From: RGIG5612 sp017511185
Lineage (GTDB): Bacteria > Bacillota > Clostridia > Lachnospirales > Lachnospiraceae
Reading direction: 5' to 3'
Assembly: GCA_017511185.1 (NCBI GenBank)
Contig: JAFWLF010000104.1
Location: 74,244 to 138,243, forward strand
Length of the DNA stretch: 64,000 bases
Shown: in pieces, positions 26,136 through 34,998 of the stretch
Layout: each line of letters starts with the position of its first letter
Position numbering within the stretch: position 1 is the first letter of the stretch
Made by a program: the position numbers and the translations under genes
Notes under the pieces: model-generated
The model's database searches: none
Told to the model about the DNA's origin: nothing
What the model saw: only the letters and a program-made list of their open reading frames with translations

Positions 26136-27358
26136 CCTGTGAATTTATTTGTGTAGGTACAGAACTTTTACTTGGCAATATCCTGAATACAAACGCGAAA
26201 TACCTGTCCGAAAAATGTGCGGAATATGGTATTTCTGTTTTTTATCAGACTGTTGTCGGCGATAATCCGGAAAGATTGGAAGAAATGGTCCGCCTGGCAT
26301 TATCCCGATCGGACTGCATTATTTTTTCAGGCGGCTTGGGGCCAACTACCGATGACCTGACAAAAGAGACCGTTGCGAAAGCATTCGGGTTAAAACTTGT
26401 GGAAGACGCCAAGGCCAAAGAAGAATTACTTGCTCGTATGAACCGTTACGGACGCAAGATCACAGAGAATAATTTTAAACAGGCTTTGATCCCGGAAGGG
26501 CAGAAGGCCTTGTATAATCATCACGGCACAGCACCTGGTATCTTAATTGAGAAGGATGGGAAAACTGCTATCCTGCTTCCTGGTCCGCCAAGAGAACTTG
26601 TCCCGATGTTTGAGGAATACTGCATTCCTTATTTTGAATCCAGATCTAATCAAAAAATAGTGTCCGTTATGGTTAAGCTGATCGGGATCGGAGAAAGCGA
26701 AGCAGCTGCAAGAATTGAAGATCTGATCTTAAACAGCAAAAATCCTACCGTGGCTCCTTATGCTAAAACAACGCAGGTTCATCTGCGTGTCACTGCAATT
26801 GCAGAAAACGAAGAAGCCGGAAAAGCCCTGATAAGGCCTGTACTGGAGCAGATCCAGGCGGAATTAGGCGAATATATTTATTCCATGGATGAAAATGATG
26901 ATATAGAAGACGTTGTTGTCCGGGATCTGGAAGAGAAACACCTGTATATCTCCTGTGCAGAATCTTTTACAGGTGGAATGGTCGCATCCCGTCTGATCAA
27001 TGTTTCGGGAGCCAGCAATGTGCTGAAAGAAAGTCTTGTTACATATTGTGACGAGGCTAAGATGAATCGTTTATTTGTTGATCCGGAAACTATAAAAAAA
27101 CACAGCGCTGTCAGTTTCGAATGTGCAAAAGAAATGGCAGAAGGTGTGATACGGGCAACCGGCTGTGATGTCGGGGTGGCAACGACAGGATATGCCGGGC
27201 CGGATGGAGAAGAAGCAGGACATATCTTCTTTGCAGTTAGTTTTAAAGGTAAAACAGTTGTGAAAGAAATGAATCTGGCATTTGACCGTAATCTGGTAAG
27301 GGAGGCAGCCGTGATCCGTGTCCTGGCTCTTGTTCATCAGCTCCTGAAAGATGCTTAA
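26132..27358 (+). CDS. cinA: CinA-family protein (competence/damage-inducible, NMN deamidase-like)
   Basis: 408 residues with two domains: an N-terminal MoaB/MogA-like domain (FICVGTELLLGNILNTNAKY, FSGGLGPTTDDLTKE) and a C-terminal CinA domain (CAESFTGGMVASRLINVSGAS, ATTGYAGPDG) of the NMN-deamidase and ADP-ribose pyrophosphatase family. It overlaps pgsA by ATGA. It lies directly upstream of recA, as in many Firmicutes, although here a terminator and a separate recA promoter intervene. Confidence 0.93.
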   Translation: MTCEFICVGTELLLGNILNTNAKYLSEKCAEYGISVFYQTVVGDNPERLEEMVRLALSRSDCIIFSGGLGPTTDDLTKETVAKAFGLKLVEDAKAKEELLARMNRYGRKITENNFKQALIPEGQKALYNHHGTAPGILIEKDGKTAILLPGPPRELVPMFEEYCIPYFESRSNQKIVSVMVKLIGIGESEAAARIEDLILNSKNPTVAPYAKTTQVHLRVTAIAENEEAGKALIRPVLEQIQAELGEYIYSMDENDDIEDVVVRDLEEKHLYISCAESFTGGMVASRLINVSGASNVLKESLVTYCDEAKMNRLFVDPETIKKHSAVSFECAKEMAEGVIRATGCDVGVATTGYAGPDGEEAGHIFFAVSFKGKTVVKEMNLAFDRNLVREAAVIRVLALVHQLLKDA

Positions 27359-27435
27359 ATCAGGAAATGAAACGATTCGGTTACAAATTCTTAACATTTC
27401 TGAAATAGTGTAAAAGAAACGGCTATGATATGATT

Positions 27436-27466
27436 GAGATACGCAAAAAGCGTGTCTCTTTTTTTG
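27436..27466 (+). terminator. Terminator after cinA
   Basis: GAGATACGC (27436-27444), AAAAA loop, GCGTGTCTC (27450-27458), then a run of T. A 9-bp stem (one G-T pair) with a strong T-tract. Confidence 0.9.
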
Positions 27467-27484
27467 TTTTTCATCGGAATGTGA

Positions 27485-27513
27485 TTGACAAATGTCCGAA
27501 AGTAGAATAAGAT
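27485..27513 (+). promoter_or_regulatory. recA promoter
   Basis: Perfect -35 TTGACA (27485-27490), 17-base spacer, -10 TAAGAT (27508-27513). The predicted start near 27520 falls inside the SOS box. Confidence 0.85.
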
Positions 27514-27518
27514 AAAAG

Positions 27519-27532
27519 CGAACATAAGTTCG
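27519..27532. promoter_or_regulatory. LexA (SOS) box at recA
   Basis: CGAACATAAGTTCG is a perfect CGAAC-N4-GTTCG inverted repeat, the Firmicutes LexA/DinR operator type. It overlaps the predicted start of recA transcription, so LexA would repress recA until DNA damage. Confidence 0.85.
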
Positions 27533-27554
27533 CATTCGAATGAAGGAGAAAAAA

Positions 27555-28637
27555 ATGGATAATAAAGAGAAATTAAAAGCATTAGACGCAGCAATTTCCA
27601 AAATTGAAAAAGATTACGGAAAAGGCTCCGTCATGAAATTAGGAGATAAAACAGCGCTGGATGTAGATGTGATCCATACCGGTTCCATCAGTCTGGATAA
27701 AGCATTGGGCGTTGGCGGCATTCCGCGCGGAAGGATCATAGAGATTTATGGTCCGGAAGCTTCCGGTAAAACAACGCTTGCATTACATATCGTTGCAGAA
27801 GTACAGAAAAACGGCGGAATCGCAGGCTTTATTGATGCCGAACATGCTCTGGATCCAAAGTATGCACATGATATCGGTGTAGATGTAGACAATTTATATA
27901 TCTCACAGCCTGATTACGGTGAGCAGGGTCTTGAGATCTGTGAGACCATGGTACGTTCCGGTGCGATCGATATCATCGTTGTAGACTCTGTCGCAGCTTT
28001 AGTTCCAAAACATGAGATCGAAGGCGAAATGGGAGATGCTACGGTTGGTGCACAGGCGCGTCTGATGAGCCAGGCATTAAGAAAACTGACAGCAGTAACA
28101 AATAAAACCGGATGCTCCATTATCTTTATCAATCAGTTGAGAGAAAAGATCGGTGTCTTTTACGGTCCTTCAGAAACTACAACAGGCGGCCGTGCCCTTA
28201 AATTCTATGCATCTGTCCGTATTGATATCCGCCGCGTGGAATCTCTCAAGCAGAGCGGAGAAGTCATCGGCAACCGTGTTCGCGCCAAAGTTGTCAAAAA
28301 TAAAGTTGCCCCGCCATTCCGTGAGGCAGAATTTGATATCATTTTCGGTGAAGGTATTTCTGCAGTCGGAGATATCCTGGATCAGGCAGTTGAGTTTAAG
28401 ATCATCGAAAAGAGTGGTGCATGGTACTCTTATAACGGAGAAAAGATTGGTCAGGGAAGAGAAAATGCCAAAAATTACATCAAAAATGATCCTGCTTTCT
28501 TCGCTATGTTAGATGCAGCAGTCCGTAATAAACTCGGATTTGGCGATGGAGAGCCTTTACCGGATACGGCTCCTGTGAAAGAAGAACCTCAAATGGCAGA
28601 ATTCAATCCGGATGACCTGGAACTGGATGTTGAATGA
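27555..28637 (+). CDS. recA: Recombinase RecA
   Basis: 360 residues. It is the ATP-dependent strand-exchange protein and the co-protease that triggers LexA self-cleavage. Walker A is GPEASGKTTL, Walker B is IDIIVVDSVAALVPK, and the loop motif is INQLREKIGVFYG. An acidic C-terminal tail is present. I choose ATG 27555, seven bases after GAAGGAG, over the ATG at 27540, which precedes that site. It stands alone between two terminators with its own SOS-controlled promoter. Confidence 0.98.
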   Translation: MDNKEKLKALDAAISKIEKDYGKGSVMKLGDKTALDVDVIHTGSISLDKALGVGGIPRGRIIEIYGPEASGKTTLALHIVAEVQKNGGIAGFIDAEHALDPKYAHDIGVDVDNLYISQPDYGEQGLEICETMVRSGAIDIIVVDSVAALVPKHEIEGEMGDATVGAQARLMSQALRKLTAVTNKTGCSIIFINQLREKIGVFYGPSETTTGGRALKFYASVRIDIRRVESLKQSGEVIGNRVRAKVVKNKVAPPFREAEFDIIFGEGISAVGDILDQAVEFKIIEKSGAWYSYNGEKIGQGRENAKNYIKNDPAFFAMLDAAVRNKLGFGDGEPLPDTAPVKEEPQMAEFNPDDLELDVE

Positions 28638-28656
28638 TCCATTATTCCATTTAAGC

Positions 28657-28690
28657 AAAAAAGGGGAATTGCAATGCGATTCCCCTTTTA
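28657..28690 (+). terminator. recA terminator
   Basis: AAAAAAGGGGAAT (28657-28669), loop, ATTCCCCTTTTAT (28679-28691). A strong stem flanked by A and T runs. Confidence 0.88.
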
Positions 28691-28759
28691 TAATTAATTG
28701 AGATTATCAGATTTTAAAGGAAAAATAACTTGTCAATAAAGGTTTCCTTTAGTAAACTA

Positions 28760-28765
28760 TATAAT
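28760..28765 (+). promoter_or_regulatory. -10 element upstream of the EF-G-like gene
   Basis: TATAAT at 28760-28765. No good -35 lies at standard distance (TTGTCA at 28730 is 24 bases upstream, too far), so the assignment rests on the -10 and the preceding terminator. Confidence 0.4.
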
Positions 28766-28797
28766 ACGGTTTAGAATAACTATTGGAGGTATTTCAT

Positions 28798-30885
28798 ATG
28801 AATGTTTATAAGACAGAACAACTCAGAAATGTCGTTCTTTTGGGGCATGGCGGTTCTGGTAAATCCACGTTAGCAGAAGCTTTTGCTTTTACAACCGGGA
28901 TCACGACCAGAATGGGCAATATTGCTGACGGCAACACCATCAGTGATTTTGATAAAGAAGAGCAGAAAAGACAATTTTCTATCAGCACAACTGTAATTCC
29001 AATCGAATTTAATAAAATCAAGATCAACGTCCTGGATACTCCGGGTTATTTCGATTTTATCGGCGCAACGGAAGAAGGTCTCAGTGTTGCTGATGCTGCT
29101 GTTATTGTTGTCAATGCTAAGAGCGGTATCGAAGTTGGTACACATAAGGCTTGGGGTTTCTGTGAGAGATTCCATATTCCACGTATTATTTATATTTCCG
29201 GCATGGATGATGCGAATGCTGATTTTGCAGGTGTCGTAGAATCCCTGAAAGAAGAATTTGGCAATAAGATTGCTCCGCTTCAGATCCCGATCAAAGAAGG
29301 CGGTGCTTTCACTGGTTATGTCAATGTTATTCGTGAAGCAGGAAGAAAATATAAAGCAGACGGTTCCTATGATGAGTGTGATGTTCCTGCTGATCTTTCT
29401 TCTGAGGTTGCTTCTACCAGAGAAGAGGTTATGGAGCACGTAGCTGAGACCAGTGAAGAATTTATGGAGAAATATTTCGGTGGCGAAGAATTCACCATGG
29501 ATGAAATTCTTTCCGCTCTGAATTCTGCTGCTACAGAAGGCGATATCGTTCCTGTTTTAGTTGGTGCTACAACGAAAAACCTTGGACCAAAAGCAGTTCT
29601 GGAAGCAATTGAGCGTTACTTCCCATCTCCGGATCACAGCCCGGTTAAGAAAACCGGTAAATTCACAAAGACGGATGAAGATTTTACTGCAGAGTATAAA
29701 GAAGACGGTCCTCTTGCTGCTTATGTATTTAAGACGATCGTGGACCCGTTTATCGGTAAATATTCTCTGGTTAAGGTTTGCTCCGGCGTATTGAAGAATG
29801 ATGATCAGGTATTCAATGCTGCAACGGATGAAAGTGAAAAATTATCCAAGCTTTATATCATGCGCGGCAAGAACTTTGAAGAGATCAATATGCTGAATCC
29901 TGGTGATATCGGTGCAATCAGCAAACTGGATCTTGCAAAGACAGGTGACACCTTATCAAAGAAAGATAATCCGATCATCCTTGATAAGTTCGAAACAGCA
30001 AAACCGTATACTTATATGAAATACCGTGCCGTTAATAAAGGCGAGGAAGATAAGATCCAGCAAGCTCTGCAGAAATTATGTGCAGAAGATCAGACCCTGA
30101 GAGTTGTTTCTGATGAAGAAAACAAACAGGCTCTTCTGTACGGCATTGGCGATCAGCAGCTTGATGTTGTTGTTTCCAAGATGAAAGAAAAATATAAAGT
30201 TGATGTTGTTCTGGAAAAACCTGCATTTGCTTTCCGTGAGACCATCAAGAAGTCATCCGATGTACAGGGCAAACATAAGAAACAGTCCGGCGGACATGGA
30301 CAGTACGGCGATGTCAGAATGCGTTTTGAGCCTTTAGGCGATACAACAAAAGCATATGAATTCGCAGAAGAAGTTGTCGGTGGTTCCGTACCGAAGAACT
30401 ACTTCCCGGCTGTAGAAAAAGGGTTACAGGAATGTGTCCAGAAAGGACCTCTGGCTAATTATCCTGTTGTTGGCGTTAAAGCAACACTGTACGATGGATC
30501 TTACCATCCGGTTGACTCGAACGAAATGTCCTTCAAGATGGCAACCATTCTGGCATTCAAGAAAGGTTTCATGGAGGCAGGTCCTGTTCTCTTAGAGCCT
30601 ATCGCAAGCCTGAAAGTTACTGTTCCGGATCGTTTTACCGGTGACGTTATGGGCGATCTGAACAAGAGACGTGGCCGCGTACTTGGTTCTAATCCGGCTG
30701 GTCTTGGCAAGACCTGTATTGAAGCTGATGTACCTCAGTCTGAATTATTCGGCTATGGTACAACACTTCGGTCCATGACTGGTGGATTCGGCGATTTCGA
30801 GTATGAATTCTCCCGTTATGAACAGGCTCCTGCAGATGTTCAGGAAAGAGAAGTCGCAAGCAGACATACAGACGACGAGGAATAA
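28798..30885 (+). CDS. Elongation factor G-like GTPase with unusual G motifs
   Basis: 695 residues with the five-domain EF-G layout and the domain IV segment HKKQSGGHGQYGDVRMRFEP. The GTPase core departs from true EF-G: G1 is GHGGSGKST (16-24) instead of GH-x-D-x-GKT, G3 is DTPGYFDF with Tyr84 replacing the catalytic His, and G4 is SGMD (134-137) instead of NKxD. It therefore belongs to the EF-G2-like paralogues, whose role is poorly defined; it is probably not the main translocase. ATG 28798 is chosen because GGAGG (28785-28789) is well placed; upstream in-frame codons overlap that site. Confidence 0.88.
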   Translation: MNVYKTEQLRNVVLLGHGGSGKSTLAEAFAFTTGITTRMGNIADGNTISDFDKEEQKRQFSISTTVIPIEFNKIKINVLDTPGYFDFIGATEEGLSVADAAVIVVNAKSGIEVGTHKAWGFCERFHIPRIIYISGMDDANADFAGVVESLKEEFGNKIAPLQIPIKEGGAFTGYVNVIREAGRKYKADGSYDECDVPADLSSEVASTREEVMEHVAETSEEFMEKYFGGEEFTMDEILSALNSAATEGDIVPVLVGATTKNLGPKAVLEAIERYFPSPDHSPVKKTGKFTKTDEDFTAEYKEDGPLAAYVFKTIVDPFIGKYSLVKVCSGVLKNDDQVFNAATDESEKLSKLYIMRGKNFEEINMLNPGDIGAISKLDLAKTGDTLSKKDNPIILDKFETAKPYTYMKYRAVNKGEEDKIQQALQKLCAEDQTLRVVSDEENKQALLYGIGDQQLDVVVSKMKEKYKVDVVLEKPAFAFRETIKKSSDVQGKHKKQSGGHGQYGDVRMRFEPLGDTTKAYEFAEEVVGGSVPKNYFPAVEKGLQECVQKGPLANYPVVGVKATLYDGSYHPVDSNEMSFKMATILAFKKGFMEAGPVLLEPIASLKVTVPDRFTGDVMGDLNKRRGRVLGSNPAGLGKTCIEADVPQSELFGYGTTLRSMTGGFGDFEYEFSRYEQAPADVQEREVASRHTDDEE

Positions 30886-30894
30886 TTCCTTTTT

Positions 30895-32115
30895 ATGAAA
30901 TACGATATTGTAATCATTGGTGGCGGTGCATCTGGTTTATGCACCGCCATAATGTCTAAAACAGAAACAAATTCTATATTGATCATTGACCATGAGGACC
31001 GTGTTGGGAAAAAGATCCTGTCTACAGGGAATGGAAAATGTAATCTGACAAACCGTTACTGCCGTACGGAGCTTTTCTCATCGAATCCGGAAGGAATCTA
31101 TCCATATTTTCCGGAAGCTAACAGAGCTTTTGCAGAAACGGTTATCTCATCATTTGATGCAGATCAGGCCATTCAATTCTTTCAAGGATTAGGTATTCTG
31201 ACGGAAGATAAAAACGGTTATATCTATCCACGGAGTGAACAGGCTTCTTCTGTTTTAGATTGTCTTCGTTTCCGCTGTGAAACATTAGGGATCGATATGG
31301 CTCTCGGTTATCAGCCGATGAAGATCTCTAAGAGAGACGATCTCTTTTATATTGATGATGAATATTCCTGCAAAAAACTGGTACTTGCGACTGGAGGTAT
31401 GAGCGCGCCAAATACCGGATCTGACGGCAGTGGGTATGAATTTGCCAAAAGTCTGAGACATCATATTGTTGAACCCATTCCGTCTCTTTGCGGTTTAAAG
31501 TGCAGTGATCCTTTCTTTAAAGCATTAGCTGGTGTTCGCAATGACAGCAAACTATCTCTTTATGATGATCAGAAAAACCTGCTGATAGAAGCGCAGGGTA
31601 ATCTGCAGTTCAATGATTATGGTGTATCCGGCATACCAGTATTTCAAATTTCTTCTGTTGCTGGACGTTTATTAAAAGATGGGAAGCGGCTGATCCTTAG
31701 AATCGACCTCCTTCCGGAAGTATCTTTTAATGAGCTGGCTGGTTTTATAGACAGCAAATCGGAGAACTATCTTCTTGGGGTTTTAAATAAAAAGCTTTCT
31801 CAGGTGATAGAAAAAGAAATCAGCAGAAAAAAAGGCTGTGAAAACGTTTCTAACGGTTATCTGAGAGCCTGTATGATCAAACGCTTCAAAGTTCATCCGA
31901 TCGATATCACATCATTTGCACAGTCCCAGGTAACTGCCGGCGGCGTATCCGTTGACGAAATCCGGCCTGATACGTGCGAATCCAAATTAGTCGACAATTT
32001 ATACTTTACCGGGGAAATCATGGATATTAACGGCATTTGCGGCGGTTATAATCTGCATTGGGCATGGGCAAGCGCTTATTGTGCGTCCAATGCTTTAAAA
32101 GAAGACTCCAAATAG
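30895..32115 (+). CDS. HI0933/BaiN-family flavoprotein
   Basis: 406 residues. The FAD-binding start KYDIVIIGGGASGLCTA, the family motif VGKKILSTGNGKCNLTN and the C-terminal NGICGGYNLHWAWASAY identify the HI0933-like (COG2081) oxidoreductases, which include BaiN. No specific substrate can be given. It is only 9 bases after the EF-G-like gene and has no clear ribosome-binding site, so it is probably read from the same transcript. Confidence 0.9.
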   Translation: MKYDIVIIGGGASGLCTAIMSKTETNSILIIDHEDRVGKKILSTGNGKCNLTNRYCRTELFSSNPEGIYPYFPEANRAFAETVISSFDADQAIQFFQGLGILTEDKNGYIYPRSEQASSVLDCLRFRCETLGIDMALGYQPMKISKRDDLFYIDDEYSCKKLVLATGGMSAPNTGSDGSGYEFAKSLRHHIVEPIPSLCGLKCSDPFFKALAGVRNDSKLSLYDDQKNLLIEAQGNLQFNDYGVSGIPVFQISSVAGRLLKDGKRLILRIDLLPEVSFNELAGFIDSKSENYLLGVLNKKLSQVIEKEISRKKGCENVSNGYLRACMIKRFKVHPIDITSFAQSQVTAGGVSVDEIRPDTCESKLVDNLYFTGEIMDINGICGGYNLHWAWASAYCASNALKEDSK

Positions 32116-32130
32116 TATTATTTTTTCCAT

Positions 32131-32158
32131 TTGTTTATTTTGGGGAATATGATAAAAT
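32131..32158 (+). promoter_or_regulatory. Probable promoter of the repair and tRNA-modification run
   Basis: TTGTTT (32131-32136), 16-base spacer, TAAAAT (32153-32158) with an upstream TGA giving an extended -10. It lies in the 86-base gap before the FAD protein gene. Confidence 0.55.
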
Positions 32159-32201
32159 AACTAACACAAAAAAATATAGAAAGGATTCTTAATCAATAAC
32201 T

Positions 32202-33836
32202 ATGATTCGGATCAGTCAAATTCAATTACCGGTAGATCATACCAAAGCACAGCTGGAATCGAGCATCTGTAAGAAGCTCCGTGTCAACGACAATGCGATC
32301 GAATCGATCAAATATTCCATTGTCAAACGTTCTTTAGACGCTAGAAATAAGAATAACATCACATACAACTATGTGATCGATGTTTCTGTGGATAATGAAA
32401 AAAATATCCTGGAAGCCTGCAAAAAGAGCAAAACGATCACTCATGTACAGGAAAAACGTTACTCCTTGCCTGTCCGCGGGCAGGAGTTAATGAAGATCCG
32501 GCCGTATGTTGTTGGATCCGGGCCTGCCGGTCTTTTTGCTGCTTATTTTCTGGCTGAACATGGATATAAGCCTATTCTGATCGAACGAGGCGAAAGTGTA
32601 GAAAAGAGAACCGTTCGGATCCATGAATTTCTGGATGCTGAAAAGCCGCTTCATCCAGACTCTAATGTTCAGTTCGGTGAAGGCGGAGCAGGCACCTTTT
32701 CTGATGGCAAATTAACAACCGGTGTAAATGACCCGCAGGGAAGAAACCGTCTTGTTTTACAAACATTCATCGATAATGGTGCTCCGGAAGAGATCCTGTA
32801 TTTAAATAAACCGCATCTTGGAACTGATATGCTTTGCCGTATCGTTAAGAATATGCGCAAAAAGATCATTCAGAACGGCGGAGAAGTGGTCTTTAACACA
32901 AAATTTGTCGGATTTACTGCAAGCAACGGACATTTGGACAGTATCAAACTGGAATCCAATTTCAAAGGCCGGACTCATATTATGGAGGTTGACTGCAATC
33001 ATCTGGTCCTTGCGATCGGTCATTCTGCTCGCGATACGTTCCGTGATCTATATGATCAGAATATCCACATGGAGCAGAAACCATTTGCGGTCGGTGTCCG
33101 GATCGAGCACTCCCAGGAAGCTGTCAATAAAGCACAATATGGAGAGAACTATCTGGAAAAATACGGAGACCTTCTCCCTGTTGCGGATTACAAACTCACG
33201 GCTAAGACAAAGGATGGAAGAAGCGTTTATACCTTCTGTATGTGTCCTGGCGGATACGTGATCAATTCTTCTTCTGAAGAAAACCGGCTTTGTGTGAATG
33301 GTATGAGCTTTTCGCAGCGTGATGGAGAAAACGCCAATTCTGCAATCGTTGCTGCTGTAACGCCAGATGATTATGCTTCCTCAGATCATCCGCTGGAGGG
33401 CATCGAATTCCAGAGAATGCTGGAAGAAAACGCTTATAAAGCAAAGAACGGAAAAATACCTGTGCAGCTTCTGAAAGATTTCATGGAAGGAAACGTATCA
33501 GACCATTTTGATTCTGTATATCCAAACTGCCTGGGTAATTGTGATTTTGCAGATATCAATACCATCCTTCCGGATTTTATCTGTGAAGCAATTAAAGAAG
33601 GAATTGAAGCTTTTGATCATAAGATTCCGGGGTTCGCAAATCCGGAAGCAGTTCTTTCTGCGGTAGAAAGCCGTACGTCTTCACCGGTACGTATTCTTAG
33701 AGATGAGCATTTTGAAAGTAATATCAAGGGAATCTTCCCATGTGGAGAAGGTGCAGGATATGCTGGAGGAATTACAAGCGCTGCAATGGATGGAATTAAA
33801 GTATTTGAGGAGATCTACAGCAGGTTTAAAGCATAA
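32202..33836 (+). CDS. FAD-dependent dehydrogenase-like protein (COG2509)
   Basis: 544 residues. An N-terminal domain of about 90 residues (IRISQIQLPVDHTKAQLESS) precedes the dinucleotide motif VVGSGPAGLFAAYFLAEHG and the family signature NVQFGEGGAGTFSDGKLTTG. The C-terminus ends FPCGEGAGYAGGITSAAMDG. This uncharacterised FAD family is widespread in Firmicutes; no substrate is known. It is the first gene of a close-packed run: the next gene starts 4 bases later. Confidence 0.9.
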   Translation: MIRISQIQLPVDHTKAQLESSICKKLRVNDNAIESIKYSIVKRSLDARNKNNITYNYVIDVSVDNEKNILEACKKSKTITHVQEKRYSLPVRGQELMKIRPYVVGSGPAGLFAAYFLAEHGYKPILIERGESVEKRTVRIHEFLDAEKPLHPDSNVQFGEGGAGTFSDGKLTTGVNDPQGRNRLVLQTFIDNGAPEEILYLNKPHLGTDMLCRIVKNMRKKIIQNGGEVVFNTKFVGFTASNGHLDSIKLESNFKGRTHIMEVDCNHLVLAIGHSARDTFRDLYDQNIHMEQKPFAVGVRIEHSQEAVNKAQYGENYLEKYGDLLPVADYKLTAKTKDGRSVYTFCMCPGGYVINSSSEENRLCVNGMSFSQRDGENANSAIVAAVTPDDYASSDHPLEGIEFQRMLEENAYKAKNGKIPVQLLKDFMEGNVSDHFDSVYPNCLGNCDFADINTILPDFICEAIKEGIEAFDHKIPGFANPEAVLSAVESRTSSPVRILRDEHFESNIKGIFPCGEGAGYAGGITSAAMDGIKVFEEIYSRFKA

Positions 33837-33839
33837 ATC

Positions 33840-34997
33840 ATGTTGATCAATATTTTACAGAAAAACGGAGACCTGTACGATCTGTCCTGGAAAGGGGATC
33901 AGATCCTGGAGATTTATCATATGGATCATAAACCAGCTGATCTGCTGAAGCTTTGTGTTTATGATCCTGCTTCTAATACACTGGAAGAAATCCAGCCGGA
34001 TGTTAAAAAAGTCGCTTTCATGAACATCAATGTTTCTTATAAACCTTGTTTGGAAGTCTATTACGCCACCTATCATGAAACAGAAGATAAAATGATAGAG
34101 ATCCGGCTGTATGCGTATCATCTGAAAACCAGAAAGACACGGATCGTTTGTTCTTTTCTCGAAAGCAGGAGTGTTCTGACATCGCAGAAGATCATCCGGG
34201 CTTTTATTCTTTCTCCATCTGATGTTTTAATTCAGACAGAAATCGTGAATAAGAGAGAATCCAGTAATCTGATGGGTTCCATTGTGTTTACTCAAACGAT
34301 GTATTCCGCTGACCTGCCAGCACCATTACCAGTTATTGAAGAGAACTTTAACAACAACGGGATCAATGCCATCATTCCCATGAATGAATCTGAGATCCTT
34401 GTGAAAACCGGTTTTTCTTTTCTGGAAGACTCCAGATTGTCTGTTGCATCCAAAAATGATGCGCTGATAGAAAGTGTTTATCGTACTACATCACAAAAAT
34501 TGATCGGAGATTTAAAACTTTCTCTGGGCAATATTGATATGTACCTGATCACGACCGCTTATTTTGATAAATATATTCTCCGGCCTGAAATTATAGACGA
34601 ATTTATTGTATTCAATGTGGTTGATGTCGCATCCAAGACTTCAGAAAGTTTGTTTATTAATTACGTTAACGATGAGAAATTTACGGTCCAGAATAATAAT
34701 ATCGATCTGACAGACCTGCGCGTAGCTTATGTGATCAATAATGATCCTTATATTCGCCGCACCAAAGATGGAAGAAGTGCTTTCGTGAATGTACGAACGG
34801 CAGAGAATGATATTTCATTTGTGGATGACACATTTATTACCGTTCTCGGAAAATTGTTTGTACTGGAATCCAAAAACAAACGGCATTCCAATCTGAAATT
34901 ATACAATTACCCTAAAATGGATATCGTCCTGGATGCTAAATATTCCTATATAGCCGGTATTCATAACAAAGAACAGTATTTTTTATACACGGAATAA
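33840..34997 (+). CDS. Conserved-looking protein of unknown function
   Basis: 385 residues that I do not recognise. No signal peptide or membrane helix is seen, and there is no obvious catalytic or metal motif. The composition is rich in alternating hydrophobic and polar stretches, suggesting a mostly beta structure with Tyr/Asp-containing repeats, perhaps a propeller-like fold. It lies 3 bases after the FAD protein gene and 1 base before miaB, so it is co-transcribed. Its base composition is like the neighbours, with no sign of transfer. Confidence 0.82.
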   Translation: MLINILQKNGDLYDLSWKGDQILEIYHMDHKPADLLKLCVYDPASNTLEEIQPDVKKVAFMNINVSYKPCLEVYYATYHETEDKMIEIRLYAYHLKTRKTRIVCSFLESRSVLTSQKIIRAFILSPSDVLIQTEIVNKRESSNLMGSIVFTQTMYSADLPAPLPVIEENFNNNGINAIIPMNESEILVKTGFSFLEDSRLSVASKNDALIESVYRTTSQKLIGDLKLSLGNIDMYLITTAYFDKYILRPEIIDEFIVFNVVDVASKTSESLFINYVNDEKFTVQNNNIDLTDLRVAYVINNDPYIRRTKDGRSAFVNVRTAENDISFVDDTFITVLGKLFVLESKNKRHSNLKLYNYPKMDIVLDAKYSYIAGIHNKEQYFLYTE

Positions 34998-34998
34998 A

